A stretch of DNA of 64,000 nucleotides, taken from contig NC_090708.1 of assembly GCF_040954835.1 (NCBI RefSeq), forward strand, positions 28,408,001 to 28,472,000, written 5' to 3'. Every line of letters starts with the position of its first letter. Positions within the stretch are counted from its first letter, which is position 1. Shown here piece by piece: positions 47,479-58,811 of this stretch. The position numbers were made by a program, and so were the translations under genes. A model generated the notes under the pieces. It had not been told where the DNA came from, ran no database searches, and saw only the letters and a program-made list of their open reading frames with translations. The stretch is from Lepisosteus oculatus (lineage: Eukaryota; Chordata; Actinopteri; Semionotiformes; Lepisosteidae).

Positions 47479-49070
47479 ATTCATTTCAATTCAAGGTGTT
47501 TTTTTAGCATGACAGATGGGTACAATCAGTGTTGGGTATTTACTTTGCTTTGAGATGCCACTTTTAAAGGTGATATATAAAATCAAGGCTTTAACTTGCT
47601 TTAACTCTGCAAGTCTGAGTTCTTTTGTCTGTCCTATCCGAACCCGAAAGTATTACAATATGTATCTTTATAGCAGGTGGTGTACAGCTTTTTAGTATAG
47701 ATTACACTTTTCTAAAATGTATTTAAAAAATAAAAACGATTACAATCTAGTCTTTCCATGTTTGATCCCAAGATCCCAAGAAAAATAAATCTAAATGGGG
47801 AGAAAGCTATGGTGAAAGTTTATTAAATACTTAGAAGACAAAGATATCAATTTATGTTGCATTTGTCTGATTGTGAATCAGAAAACACATATATTTAAAC
47901 CCGCGTTTGCGATTTAAATCAATATAAATGTTTATATTGTAACGCCTAGGTGACGATTCATTGTTATTAAAATTACTTAAATTCGATCATGTTGTGATAT
48001 TTTGAAATATAAATTTGTTTGGTGCGAGTGAGGTTTTATTGAATCTCTGACCAAGGGATCCTTTTCATTTTTTTAAAGAAATGTTTGTTAAAAAAGAAGT
48101 CATGGCTCCAGCAGGATTTGATCACAGACCGTGTGACATGGGAGTCAGGAACCTAACCCACAGCACCACCACCAAGGTCACATGCAGTGTGCTGAAAAAG
48201 CACTACAGAAACATTATCAACAGACAATGTACAGCGTGTACTATTCTTGTGTTGCGGTACATGAATATAATTATATCTTTATTAATTTCTTTAGATACGC
48301 GATTCCATATTATATTCCCTTTTAATCAAATTCTAAAAGTATGCTTGTTGACTCCGGTATCACGTTAGTTAAAGACGTCGATGCTTAAAATGTTTAGGGA
48401 GAAATGGAATACTGGTGTGTATATTTTCTTTAAAGTACCGAGACCAGCCATATACTGTATGTTTAAGTTCCAAAATTAATATCGCTTATGGCCTTCACAC
48501 ACGTTACAGTATGCTCCTATTTTTTTATGCTCAGGTTTTCCCTTCAGTGGTAAAATTCCATATAAATATTCAATACTTAAACGGGCACAGTTAAGACATA
48601 AAAATACATATACATACTGTATACAGTACAGTTTGCATACAGTAATATGTTTATGTTCCTAAATCAATCTCTTTTATGAGCATGTGAAAGGCATGGTGAA
48701 TCGATTCTCAAAAATTACTGTACTTTGCATGATTGGAAACAAATGCATGATTACGAAATGCTGTGGTGTTACTTTTACAAAGACGGTCAATGAAAAAAAG
48801 AATGTGGACCAGGGCAATACTTTGAGTTTACAGCTTGTCCAAGGTCATTCATTATTAATACTATTAGTAATATCTTCGTTAAAGACTTTGATGGCGACAA
48901 CTCAAACATGAGAGGTTGAGCTTTATTAGCTCCACCTTGCGGAAATTCCGGATACTATTATTTTACTTGCAGTATTATAGGAGAATTTACGGTAACTCGC
49001 GGTAGTCTGCGTGAAGCGCACCGCAAAATAATGCGATATCGCCCGCTTGTTTTGAATGGCTGTATCTGTA

Positions 49071-49979
49071 AAAGCCTTTTGTGGAATTTAGACTTGGTAT
49101 ATGAGTTCTGTTTAAAGGTATATAGTCTCAGACTTTCATAACACCAACTACTGGCAGTCTTGTTTTTGTTTTTCAAATAAAGCTTAAATTGTTAATTGCT
49201 AGTAATGCTGATCCCAGTCATATGTGATCACTCTTTTAATTTACCAATGCCACTGTGATGTCAGTTCCTTCTTTTAACTGTCTTGAGCAAGTTCTCATTT
49301 TAGGAATGTTGGATTCTAGCAGCTGCCAGCAATCCTCTTGCGCTGCAATTAACTTATAACAAGGCCATGGTTGTGCATTTGCCTGTCCCATAGGACCAGA
49401 TAGCACAATAAAAACACCTTGCTGTTACTTTTAATCCTGCTTCTTATCCTGACCCTGTGAAACCCATGACAAGGTAAGATGCAGTAGAAAAAACAGAAAG
49501 GTTTTTTTACGGGGTATAGTATCAGTGACAGCAGAGTAAATGACCATGATCATTCCCTCTATTCTTATCAAAATCCTCCGCCAAAACAATACAGAGCAAA
49601 TGTTAACAATATGAAAGATAATATGGGCATGAATATTAATCAGCTCTTATATTTGTATATGTTATACTGTATCTCTATCTGTTGTATATATATATTGTAG
49701 TTTCATAGATACTTCTTTAGTTAAAACCGTTGCTTTTTAGACAAGTCATAATGTACTGTAGTTATCCATATTTCCATTAATGTTTCCTCTCACATATTCA
49801 GGAGTGATATTGGTTGTCATATTTTCATTCTAACAAACTGTAATAAATTAAATTGAATTCATATATCACAACAACAATTTAATATTTATCTTGAAAATGA
49901 ATAAGGGGATAGAAGTAGGAAAAGTTAAATATATGCTGACATACATTGATTATTATAAATATTGTTAGCTACTTTAGTA
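49071..49979. other. OR3 upstream intergenic region
   Basis: AT-rich with no gene or named repeat. It should contain the OR3 promoter. Confidence 0.35.
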
Positions 49980-50088
49980 CTTCCCAAGAAGTGAAGATCA
50001 TCCACAAGGACAGGTAAGAAGTAGTCTTAAAACAGTAAAGTTTTAAAGTATATGTACATTAATATTATTACTGTTCTTTGGTCCTCAG
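49980..50088 (+). other. Candidate 5' noncoding exon end and short intron of OR3
   Basis: A donor ACAG|GTAAGAA lies at 50010-50020, and an acceptor GTCCTCAG ends at 50088. Together they would give a 75-bp intron, 34 bases before the OR3 ATG. CTTCCCAAGAAG at about 49979-49990 resembles an Olf-1/EBF element. Both points are inference. Confidence 0.4.
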
Positions 50089-50122
50089 ATTGTTTTTCTA
50101 AACTACTGATTGAAAAGAAGAA

Positions 50123-51085
50123 ATGTCTAACACTAACCATACAGTATCATCGGTCACAGAATTTATTATCATCGGTTTTCCTGGACTGCAGGACCAAGGG
50201 AATAAAACCATCTTGTTTTCTGTTTTCCTCGTTGCCTATCTCATCATTGTATTAGGAAACCTGTTAATCATATTTATATTTGTCTATGATGAATCCCTTC
50301 ACACTCCCATGTATATATTAATATGCAATCTGGCAGTTTTGGACATTTGCCTAACCACAATAACACTCCCTAAAATGTTAGCTCTTTTCTTGTTCAATTC
50401 CAGTTTAATTTCATTTAATGCCTGTTTTACTCAGATGTTCTTTTTTCTAGGTCTAGGAGTTGCTGAATCCTTTCTCCTCACAGTCATGGCTTATGACAGA
50501 TACCTAGCAATCTGTAAACCACTGCACTACCATGACTTAATGACGAACAGTCTTGCCATTAGACATGTTATGTGGTGCTGGGTTGGGGGATTTCTTGCAA
50601 TAATCATTCCTCTGATTCTTGCTCTGAGGTTGCCTTTCTGTGGACCTGACAAAATTCTACACTGTTTCTGTGATCATTCCTCAGTTCTCAGATTAGCCTG
50701 TGCTAATGTTGTCATCAACAGCATTCTGGGATTGACCATAGCATTGAGTGTGGTCTTGATCTCCTTGTTACTGATCCTGCTGTCTTACATGATGATCATT
50801 AAGTCAGTGCTCGTGATATCAACATCTGAAGGGAGAACCAAAGCTTTCTCCACCTGCACTTCACACCTGCTGGTCATCTCTGTCTTCTTTCTCACTGCAG
50901 CAGGTGTCTACATTTCCTACAGGATTCCTGGGACATCAGAAGATTTGCGCATCATGGCAGCAGTATTTCAGAATGTCTTCCCTCCTCTCATGAATCCCAT
51001 CATCTATTGTCTGAGAACTAAAGAGATCAGGGACAGTTTTGTTAAAATTCTAATGAAAAGAAGAGTTTTAGCCCTTTCAATGTGA
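50123..51085 (+). CDS. Olfactory receptor, fish type (OR3), intact
   Basis: A 320-residue seven-transmembrane odorant receptor of the olfactory neuron membrane. It shares the GFPGLQD N-terminus and the TAAGVYISYRIPG extracellular loop region with OR1 and OR2 but is clearly more distant in TM3-TM5. Landmarks: NHT glycosylation site at 5-7, GN of TM1 at 45-46, LHTPMY at 59-64, TM3 cysteine at 101, MAYDRYLAIC at 122-131, KAFSTCTSHL opening TM6, and LMNPIIYCLR in TM7. The start ATG at 50123 follows the acceptor by 34 bases. AATAAA at 51189-51194 is a possible polyadenylation signal. No breaks. Confidence 0.95.
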   Translation: MSNTNHTVSSVTEFIIIGFPGLQDQGNKTILFSVFLVAYLIIVLGNLLIIFIFVYDESLHTPMYILICNLAVLDICLTTITLPKMLALFLFNSSLISFNACFTQMFFFLGLGVAESFLLTVMAYDRYLAICKPLHYHDLMTNSLAIRHVMWCWVGGFLAIIIPLILALRLPFCGPDKILHCFCDHSSVLRLACANVVINSILGLTIALSVVLISLLLILLSYMMIIKSVLVISTSEGRTKAFSTCTSHLLVISVFFLTAAGVYISYRIPGTSEDLRIMAAVFQNVFPPLMNPIIYCLRTKEIRDSFVKILMKRRVLALSM

Positions 51086-52475
51086 AAAGAGAAATGCCCT
51101 TTTTTTACTGTACTGTAGGTCATTTCTACTTCAATGTATACATGTCAGGCCCTGTAAACATTGTCTTTTCCACACCGAGAATATTAACAATAAATTCTAA
51201 AATGATCATTATAATGCTCACTATTTTATCTAAAATTACAGGGTTCATCAAACAAAAATAATTTTGTTCATTTTGTTTTTCATTTTTGAAAATATTTAAA
51301 TTAAAATTAAATTAATATTTCTAAATTGCATAGCAGATCAGTTTAATTCTATTTATAGATTAACCTGAAATGAGAAAAGAAGTGGTGAAAAAGTGAGTTA
51401 TATAGGAAATCCCATTGTTTCCTAAATCAATGAATTGTGCCAAAGTAGCTATAACTGGCTTTGTTTTGGATTTTTTTTTGGTATTCCAATTGTTTAAATA
51501 AAATAAATCAGATTCAGACTCTTGTTTATTTCAGTGTTAATTTTTTTGAGTAATGTATGAATGGAAACAAACAAATTTATCTTCTAATTAAGTCTATTTA
51601 ATGTTTGAGAAAGTAATGGATAATATTACTATTTGTTGAGTTTTAGATTTAGATTTCTTTTTCAGTTATATTTATTCACTAATCAATAAATCAGCAGAAT
51701 GCATTTAACACCTGTTGAAACAACAAATATATGTTCTTCAAAATGTATCATATCTAACTACCTTTACATACATCCAGAACAATTAAATAGCTTATCTTAA
51801 ATATTACAACATTTATTATGATATAGAATTTGGATAAGTGATACAAAAATGTCAATCATTAATTAGTATCCAAATGTAAAGATAATGCCAAGAGTATTTT
51901 ATACCAGACCGGAATAGAAGTTGGATTTTTCCTGCGCTGTCATGGCTCATATTTATTTTTACTTTATTAACAAATACAAAATTTTGTTCTACCATTTCAT
52001 ATTCACTGAATTAGTACAAGATAACTATTTCACAGCATTATTATTGTTCTTTGTATATTAGTTTCATAACAACTACAAAATAACAGATTAATCTTAATAA
52101 TAACTCTTGTTATTAAATCTCTTCAATTCAATAAATCAATAAAGATGCTTTCCTCATATGCCACAGAAAAACAAGTGAAAGTGACATATTCTCAGTTCTG
52201 TCCATTCTGTTATTTCTGTTTTCTAAAATGTATTCTGAATATTTATTCACTACACAAGACAGGACAGAAGTCTTTTTCAAGTCTGTAGATGGGAATATCA
52301 CGTTTTCTTAAATTTAATCATAGGTACCACTTCCTAATGTAATGTTAAGGTTATATATCTACATTTACTTTGTAGGTAGGTCAATAAATATTGTGTAATA
52401 TTGAGTAAATAAAGTAAATATAGGAATAAAACAATGGTACATTCACATTACATTAATTAAGGTAAAAGGTAAAAT
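51086..52475. other. OR3 downstream, AT-rich, nothing recognised
   Basis: Apart from the possible AATAAA of OR3, I see no gene or repeat. Confidence 0.4.
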
Positions 52476-52719
52476 GGGAAGCATGGTGGCACAGTTGTTA
52501 ACCATGCCGCTTCACAGTGCTGGGGCCCTGTGATCAATTCCTGGAGAGATATCTGTACGGAGTTTGTTCTAATAGTGGTCCCATATACTGTAATTCCCCC
52601 TATAATTCAAAAACAAGCTGATAGGTTAATTTTCTATTATAAAATTGGCCCTAATATAAGTGTGTATGTATTTGTGTTCCCCTAAAACCCTGAATGGAAG
52701 TTTAGAAAATGGATGGAAG
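52476..52719 (+). repeat. tRNA-derived SINE
   Basis: It opens GCATGGTGGCACAGTTGTTA, continues with GCCGCTTCACAGTGCTGGGG, and ends at AAAATGGATGGAAG, the usual tail of the family. Confidence 0.85.
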
Positions 52720-52746
52720 TAAGTTTGTGTGGAATTAATAATGGAC

Positions 52747-52835
52747 CTATCAGTATGTCTTTGGACACCCAAAGAAAACCCATGCAAACATGGGAGGACA
52801 TTCAAAATCCAAGCAGATAGCACCCCAGGAATGCA
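52747..52835 (-). repeat. tRNA-derived SINE fragment, reverse
   Basis: The reverse body (AAGAAAACCCATGCAAACAT, CAGATAGCACCCCAGG) faces the previous SINE tail to tail and abuts the truncated start of the Ty3 element. Confidence 0.7.
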
Positions 52836-53079
52836 GTGAGTGGGGGCCAGTTTGGACTTGGGCCAGCAAGAGTTGGTATGGCAAGGAGAGCGACTTCACC
52901 TGGTGGCCGAGGGACGCGGGCTTGCCGGAACCAGGGGAAATAGAAGCAGTGGTGGTGACAACGGCGGCAGTTGCAGGGGCAGTCCAGGGCCTGTGAGCCG
53001 GGGACAAGGCGGCTGTGGTGGGGCCTGAGCATTGCGTGGAAGTGAGGCGTGCCATTGAGGACCTGTACCAGCGAAGCAG

Positions 53080-54872
53080 CTGCAGGCACTACTCACCCAC
53101 AACGAGGACCTCTTCACAGCAAGGGATGAGGACTGCACCCACACTGCCCTGGTCCAACATGACATTGACACCAGCGATGCTCGGCCCATCAGCATCCCAC
53201 CAGGGCGCATGGCTCACACCAAGTGGACCGCTGCCAAAGAAAAGATCTGGAATATGCCGCAGCAGGGGTGATTGAGCCCTCCGCGAGCCCATGGTCGGTG
53301 CCAGCTGTACTGGTCCAAAAAAAAGATGGCTTGTGAAGGTTCTGCGTAAAATACCGCAAGCTGAATGAGGTCAACCAGAAAGACTCCTACCCCCTGCAGA
53401 GGATAGACGACACCTTCGGACTACATCACCGGGTCGACCTGGTTCAGATCCCTTGACCTCTGTTGCGGCTACTGGCAGGTACCGCTCGCTCCCGATGCTC
53501 ACCCGAAGAAGCCTTTTCCATTGGCCAGGGCCTCTGGCAGTTTACTGTCATGCCTTTTGGCCTGTGCAATGCCCCGGTGACTTTTGAGAGGCTGATGGAT
53601 AGGGTGCTGGCATCGGTCCCGCAGAACCAGTGTGTGCTGTACCTGGACGACCTGCTGGTCCATGCCCGAGGCTTCAACCAGGCCTTGACAAACCTCCAGG
53701 CGGTGCTGGCCTGCATCCGTCGTGCTGGCCTGAGGCTCAACCCCCGAAAGTGCGAGCTCCTGTGGTGGCAGGTGACCTTCCTGGGATATGTTGTTGGACC
53801 GTGAGGGGTGGCTACAGACCCAGGTAAGGTCACTGTAGTGAGGGGTTGGCTGACTCCCTGCACCTTTCTGAGTTTTTCTGGGGTTGGCCTCATACTACTG
53901 ACGGTTCATCCAGGACTTCGCCAGCATCACTGCCCCGTCTCACCAACAAGGGCCGCAGTTTCGACAGACTCGGGCTGTGAGACAGTTTTCGGCCAGTTAT
54001 GTGAAGCTCTGGTGGGGTCCCCCGTGCTGGCCTAACCCGACCCATGGTTACCTTATATCCTGGATGCCGATGCGAGTGACTCAGGGGTGGGCACAGTGTT
54101 GTCGCGGGAGGGGCCAGATGGGGAGCAGGTGGTCACCTACTGCAGTCACTACTGCGTGACCCGTCGCGAGCTGCTGGCGGTGATGGCGGCAGTCTGCCAC
54201 TTCAGGCCATACCTGTTCGGGACCCGGTTCCGGTTGCGGACCAACCATGCAGCCCTCACCTGGCTGCTCCACTTTAAGGAGGGGCAGATGGTACAATGGA
54301 TAGAGGTCCTGCAGTACGACTTCACTGTTGTGCACCATGCAGAATCTCGCCATCTCACTGCCAACGCTCTCTCACACTGCTCCCGCCGGGCGCAGTAGCG
54401 GCAGTCCGTGGCAGTCCGCGGCCTCACAGGGACGCTGGGGACTGCCACGGACTGCCGCTACTGCGCCCGGCGGGAGCAGTGTGAGGGGGCTGTCCGCACC
54501 ATGGCGGAGGCGAGCGCTACAGCCACAGCCCTGGAAGGGCCGCTGAGGGTGGGCCTGTCGGACCTGGTGCAGCAACAGACAGCTGATCCTGACGTGGGGC
54601 CAGTGCTAAGCTGGTAGGCGGCAGGAGCGCGGCCTGTTTAGAAAGAGCTCACTCCTCACCCAAAGTCTGTGAAGGCCTTCTGCTCCCTGTAGGAGGCCTT
54701 GGAGGTAAGGGATGGGGTGCTACGCTGGGGGTGACGGGTACCCTCAGTGGCAAGATCCGGTGGCAGCTGGTGGTGCACGGCCAGACGGGCGTGGGGCATT
54801 TCAGCTATAAGAAAACCCTGCAGCATCTCTGAGGCCACCTTTTTTTGGGGTCTCTGCCACCGGAACGTGTGG
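53080..54872 (+). pseudogene. Ty3 reverse transcriptase, RNase H and start of integrase, broken
   Basis: From about 53085 the frames read as the start of Ty3 reverse transcriptase. The stretch FTVMPFGLCNAPVTFERLMD lies at 53541-53600 and the catalytic YLDDLLVHA follows in the frame 53463-53804. RNase H follows at about 54045-54390, with a TNHAALTWLL stretch at 54240-54269. A zinc-binding segment of integrase begins at about 54700-54860. At least four frame changes or stops occur (near 53336, 53455, 53803 and 54830). A perfect inverted repeat lies at 54371-54485. Confidence 0.85.
54371..54485. repeat. Perfect 47-bp inverted repeat with 21-nt loop
   Basis: The arms 54371-54417 and 54439-54485 are exact reverse complements (start CTCACACTGCTCCCGCCGGG). 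The repeat sits at the end of the RNase H coding region. Confidence 0.97.
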
Positions 54873-55132
54873 CATCCCCAGAATAATTGGAGACATTGGG
54901 GACAGGAACGCTCCTAGCCAACAGAGAGTAGTGAATTTTAAAGTAAATCTGGACTCATCTTGGTGGGGTGGTAGATGGCAAGGTACTGTATCTACCATAA
55001 GCCATAATCACAAGGATGGAAACACTCCACAGAACTGCATGCAAGCAAGATGGACTTGCTCTCTGGATCCTGAAGTCCTGGGAATCCTACAACAATGATT
55101 TCTGTGACCCTTGTATGGTTTGTCTCATTCAT
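54873..55132 (-). pseudogene. Olfactory receptor fragment (OR5), antisense in Ty3
   Basis: Read on the minus strand from an ATG at 55132, it starts with an OR N-terminus including NHT and GFPGLQD. It then jumps to the TM3 end, with a stop in place of the DRY region, and continues to the TM4 region (WLGAFLSPMSPIILGM in one frame) up to about 54873. TM1-TM3, and everything after TM4, are gone. By eye it is closest to OR1/OR2. Upstream DNA on the same strand (55133-55445) also matches OR upstream sequence, with a TTTCAG acceptor just before the ATG. Confidence 0.85.
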
Positions 55133-55445
55133 GGCTAAATTATTCTGAAACACTTATGAAGAAAACACATCAGTTTTTTAAACCTAAGAAAATAACTGCA
55201 ACCTTTATGAAACTTAATCTTATTGGCATTAGCAGCCAAATAAAACAAACATTAAAGGCATTATTTTCAAACAAGCAGTGTTAAATATGAAATTTAAGAC
55301 TAATCTATTGTTAATCAAAAATTCAATCAGTTATGTCAGTCAGCAAAGCAATTAAAAAAAACAAACTTTTTTTTTGTTTTTAACAACATAGATAATAATT
55401 CCAGAACAAAACAATTCATTTTTGTCTGTTCTTTTGTCAAGTTCT
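55133..55445 (-). repeat. OR upstream region attached to the antisense fragment
   Basis: Its reverse complement contains the acceptor TTTCAG beside the ATG and the blocks GCTTTGCTGACTGACATAAC and GATTAACAATAGATTAGTC. The latter recur at 58195-58375 and, more diverged, at 61630-61700 before the OR4 pseudogene. Confidence 0.8.
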
Positions 55446-56345
55446 TTTTGACAAAACACCGCAGTAGAGCTATACTGCCAAACGTGTGCGGTGTGGGTGG
55501 TGCAGAAGGGTCCCCCTCCAACAACACCAGGTGGGGGCTCCCGTGGAGCAGGTGGGGTTGGATGTTTTGGGCCCATTTCTGCACACTGAGTCCGGGAACC
55601 GCTACATCCTGGTGGCAATGGACTATTTCACGAAGTGGCCAGAGGCCTCCCAGACCAGAGTGCCCCCACGGTTGGCCGATGCCCTACTGGAGGGGATGTT
55701 TGCCAGGCTAGGGGTGCCAGAGGACTTACACAGTGACCAGGGGCATAACTTCAAGTTCCAGGTCTTCACCAGAGTGTGCCATGGCCTGGGGATCACTAAG
55801 ACGTGGACCACCCCGCTGCATCCACAGAGCGACGGGTTGGTGGAGTGGTTTAATCAGACACCTTCCACCCAGCTTGCCACTCTGGTGTCCCTGCTCCAGC
55901 ATGACTGGGACAGCAACCTCACCCTTGTGCTCTGGGCATATCGAGCCACGTTCCAGGAATCTACCGGGTGCAACCCGGCCTTGCTCATGCTGGGCCAGGA
56001 AATGCGAACCCCGGTGCACCTGGTCTTCGGCCACCACCTGGAGACGAGTCGGCACTGCTGGCTGGACCAGACTTAGTAGGACCTGATGTGGCCGGTGAAC
56101 AGCTTTGCCCAGACCCACTTGACTCAGGCAGGAGTCCGGCAGAAGCGGCACTACGACCTGCGCTGCAGGGGGCCTGCCTTCCAGGCTGGGGACTTGGTTT
56201 GGGTGTACAGCCTGCGCCGCTGCAAAGGCCTCAGCCCTAAGTTGGCACCGTCATGGGAGGGGCCTGCTGAGGTCCTCGGGGTGGTGGGCGAGGTCTGCTA
56301 CCGGGTCTGGTTGCGAACACGGGGGAGAGTGGTGGTCCTGCACTG
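55446..56345 (+). pseudogene. Ty3 integrase core and C-terminus, broken
   Basis: The frame 55486-56076 has the integrase catalytic core: DVLGP, then MDYFTKWPEA (first aspartate), HSDQGHNF (second aspartate) and the SDGLVEWFNQ region. The usual glutamate position reads VEW, which is present. The C-terminal GPY/F-like module follows at 56086-56346 after a stop. A frame change near 55490 separates it from the zinc-binding residues. Confidence 0.85.
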
Positions 56346-56545
56346 AGACCGCCTGGCACCCTACTGGGTCCAGAAGGAGGAGCCCCGCAGGGAGGCTCCA
56401 GAGGAGCAGCCGGGGCCGGAGCCGGCCGACAATGGAGCGTCCCATTGTCTTCACACAGGGTTCTTCAGCCTTTAGCCGATTATGAGTACAGCTTGAGGGG
56501 GGTGTTCGACGTCAGCGGGACGCCAGACGCTTCAGGTGGGGACAG

Positions 56546-56900
56546 TGTAGTGCCCTTGCTCGGTGGTGAGGAGGAAGCGCACCTAAGCACTCAGGGTTCC
56601 ACAAAGCAGGCTGGGAGTTGTAGCCGGGGGGAGTCTGAGGGTCAGCACAATGACCAGCAGCTGACCCTGCTTATGTAAATAGTGTTATATTGGTTTAAGT
56701 GTCCTGTGTAGCTTTCTAAGTGTGTAGTCTTCTGTTAATGAGTTACCACCCTAAATCTGTGTACATGTTCTGTCGGTCCCCTTATGTATGTGTAAATCCT
56801 GTGTTGGTTTTGGTTTTGATGGGAGAATAAAAGCAGTGGCTTGTTTTCTCTATTTTGTCTCCACTTGTCCTTTGTCCTGCGTTAATTCAAAACCACTACA
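56546..56900 (+). repeat. 3' LTR of the Ty3 element
   Basis: It begins TGTAGTG and ends CACTACA, preceded by the purine-rich GGTGGGGACAG. It contains AATAAAA at about 56826. The matching 5' LTR is not in the window. Confidence 0.75.
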
Positions 56901-57139
56901 ATATCTTCCATATCGCATTAAAATTGGAACATTTTTACAAGTGTAAATCCACCTGTTTTCTAGCTGCTTTATACAGGACAAGTAACAGTTTCACCAATAC
57001 TATTTGGTAACATTTTTTACAATTTTGACAGACTTCAGAATGGTTTGACTGATGCTTAAAAATGAAACACAATGCGTTCTGTAGTAAAAGAACTTTGAAC
57101 ACGTTTGGATATACCAAAAAATACCCAAAATACCAAAAA

Positions 57140-58019
57140 AATCAATATAGTGTCCATAATATTTACTATTTTAGTTTTTCAAAAAGATGTTTATTTGTTA
57201 AAATAAAACTCATGCCAGCAGCTGGGCTCAAACCCCCAGCCTTTAGCATGCGAGTCACTTGCCAAAGCCATTTTACCAACATACTGCTTGACAAATTAAG
57301 TTATAGCTGAAAAGGGTAAGCAAAATGTTTTCAAGTAATTATGGGTGCATGAAGTTAAATTGATGCAGATGTTTACAAAGAAAGTGGACTATGGTTATAC
57401 TTTGAGCTAAATGAAAATAAATAAATCCTAAAATATTGTTATTAATTATTGTTATTCCATATTATATTCCCTATAAATCAAATTCTAAAAATAATTATTT
57501 TTTTACAGCAATAACGAGCGCAAGTATTCATAGAAAAGGTTAAAACATTATAACTTTTAATAAAGTATATAAACTTAATATAGTCAGAAGGAGCACATAA
57601 AAACTTTTCCAAAATAACCACAGTAAGTAACCAAATGAAAGACTTTGAATACTGAAAGTGGAATACTGGTGTGTATTTTTAATTTAAACTACCAATATCA
57701 GCTATATACAGCTTACATAATGTTTATATTCCTAAATTAATATGATTTATGATGTTGAGAGACTCCTATTTTTGCGCTCAGATACCAAAATTTCCCTTTA
57801 GTTGTGAAATTCCATATTAATATTCAATATTCAGCGGATTTAAACATGCACAGTAAAGAGATTAAATGAAGCAATTGTTTCACTAACAACCAATGCACCA
57901 CAGGTGCTGCATGTCAGTAATTTTGCCCAGCCAATCACGTACTGTGGTATAATGCACTAATCTGCATATAATTTCGCGCAGTACAGGTTTTTACAGCGCA
58001 TTTTGAATGGCTGCATCTG
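57140..58019. mobile_element. TIR family copy C, left-truncated
   Basis: It ends TTTGAATGGCTGCATCTG at 58002-58019 and matches copy A from about 19330 to its right end, more diverged than copy B. It includes the first tRNA-like module at 57206-57280 (minus strand). The left terminus is missing. Confidence 0.7.
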
Positions 58020-58194
58020 TGTGTGGTTTTTGTGGAAATTTGCGGCATTCAAAGCACATTGACACTGTCAAATTATGTAAAGTGCTTGATGATTATACTG
58101 TATATTGGTGTGTCTCTTCATGCATTTGTTATTATAATTTTAAACAAAGGAAATCCTTTAACATTCTTTCCTTGTTGATAGTTACAAGCAATTT

Positions 58195-58375
58195 AAAAGA
58201 ACTTGACAAAAGAACAGACAAAAATGAATTGTTTTGTTCTGGAATTATTATCCATGTTGTTAAAAACAAAAAAATGTTTGTTTTTTTTTAAATGCTTTGC
58301 TGACTGACATAACTGATTGATTTTTTGATTAACAATAGATAAGTCTTAAATTTCATATTTAACACTGCTAACACT
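58195..58375 (+). repeat. Stray OR upstream sequence
   Basis: Nearly identical to the reverse complement of 55265-55445. No OR coding sequence follows. Confidence 0.85.
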
Positions 58376-58811
58376 GCAAGTGTGCCACGCTCTTGAAAAG
58401 TGATTAGCTTTTCTTGCAGTTTGCCTTTGGGATGAAATTGGCATTTTTAGAATTAAACTGAGAAATGTCACTGAACCTGCAGGTAAGTTTTATTTACACT
58501 GTGTGCAGACTTCGGTTAAAGTTATTTTTACTATTGTAAAACACAGATGTTTGAAAAACATCCACATGAAAAACTGCAGAGGCATTACTGCCATTGCACT
58601 ATATTTTACAAAAGTAAGTTTTGTTTTTATTGTACATTTTTCATCATTAGTATTTTGTTTTAAAAAAAGTGATTTTACAAAAGTGTGTGTGGGAGAACTG
58701 ACTTCTTGTTAAATACCAATATTTTGTTCTTAGAATTTGTTTAGTTGTTATTAAAGCATAACTTTATTCTTTGACTCTTTATATGAATATGAAATATGAG
58801 CTGCTGTGCAC

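Larger units (their letters stand above)
40741..49068. mobile_element. Giant mosaic member (copy B) of the TIR family
   Basis: The left end CAGATGCAGCCATTCAAA at 40741 and the inverted right end TTTGAATGGCTGTATCTG at 49051-49068 have TA on both sides. The first 590 bp match copy A. The interior is a patchwork of copy A modules in both orientations: about 41436-41640 and 44290-44700 reversed, 43965-44290 and 48297-48545 direct. It also has a 301-bp tandem-type duplication, a solo LTR and a CT-rich microsatellite. The last 240 bp resemble the left end inverted, not the right end of copy A. Several elements may have nested or recombined here. No transposase is recognised. Confidence 0.65.
52840..56900 (+). 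mobile_element. Ty3/gypsy retrotransposon, 5'-truncated, split by an OR fragment
   Basis: GC-rich sequence unlike its surroundings encodes reverse transcriptase, RNase H and integrase in Ty3 order and ends in one LTR at 56546-56900. The 5' LTR and gag are missing; the left end is cut near a SINE. Between the integrase zinc-binding region and its core, about 570 bp (54873-55445) are antisense OR sequence. Frameshifts and stops make it inactive. Confidence 0.85.

Noticed and set aside
47253-47512. Serine/proline/leucine-rich frames
   Set aside because: They cross the CT-rich microsatellite; composition is explained by the repeat.
53444-53893. 149-codon minus-strand frame
   Set aside because: It is the antisense shadow of Ty3 reverse transcriptase in GC-rich sequence, with no domain of its own.
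54865-55485. ACGTGTG on both sides of the OR fragment as a target-site duplication
   Set aside because: The words sit at different distances from the junctions, and the right one is expected integrase coding sequence. Chance is the simpler explanation.
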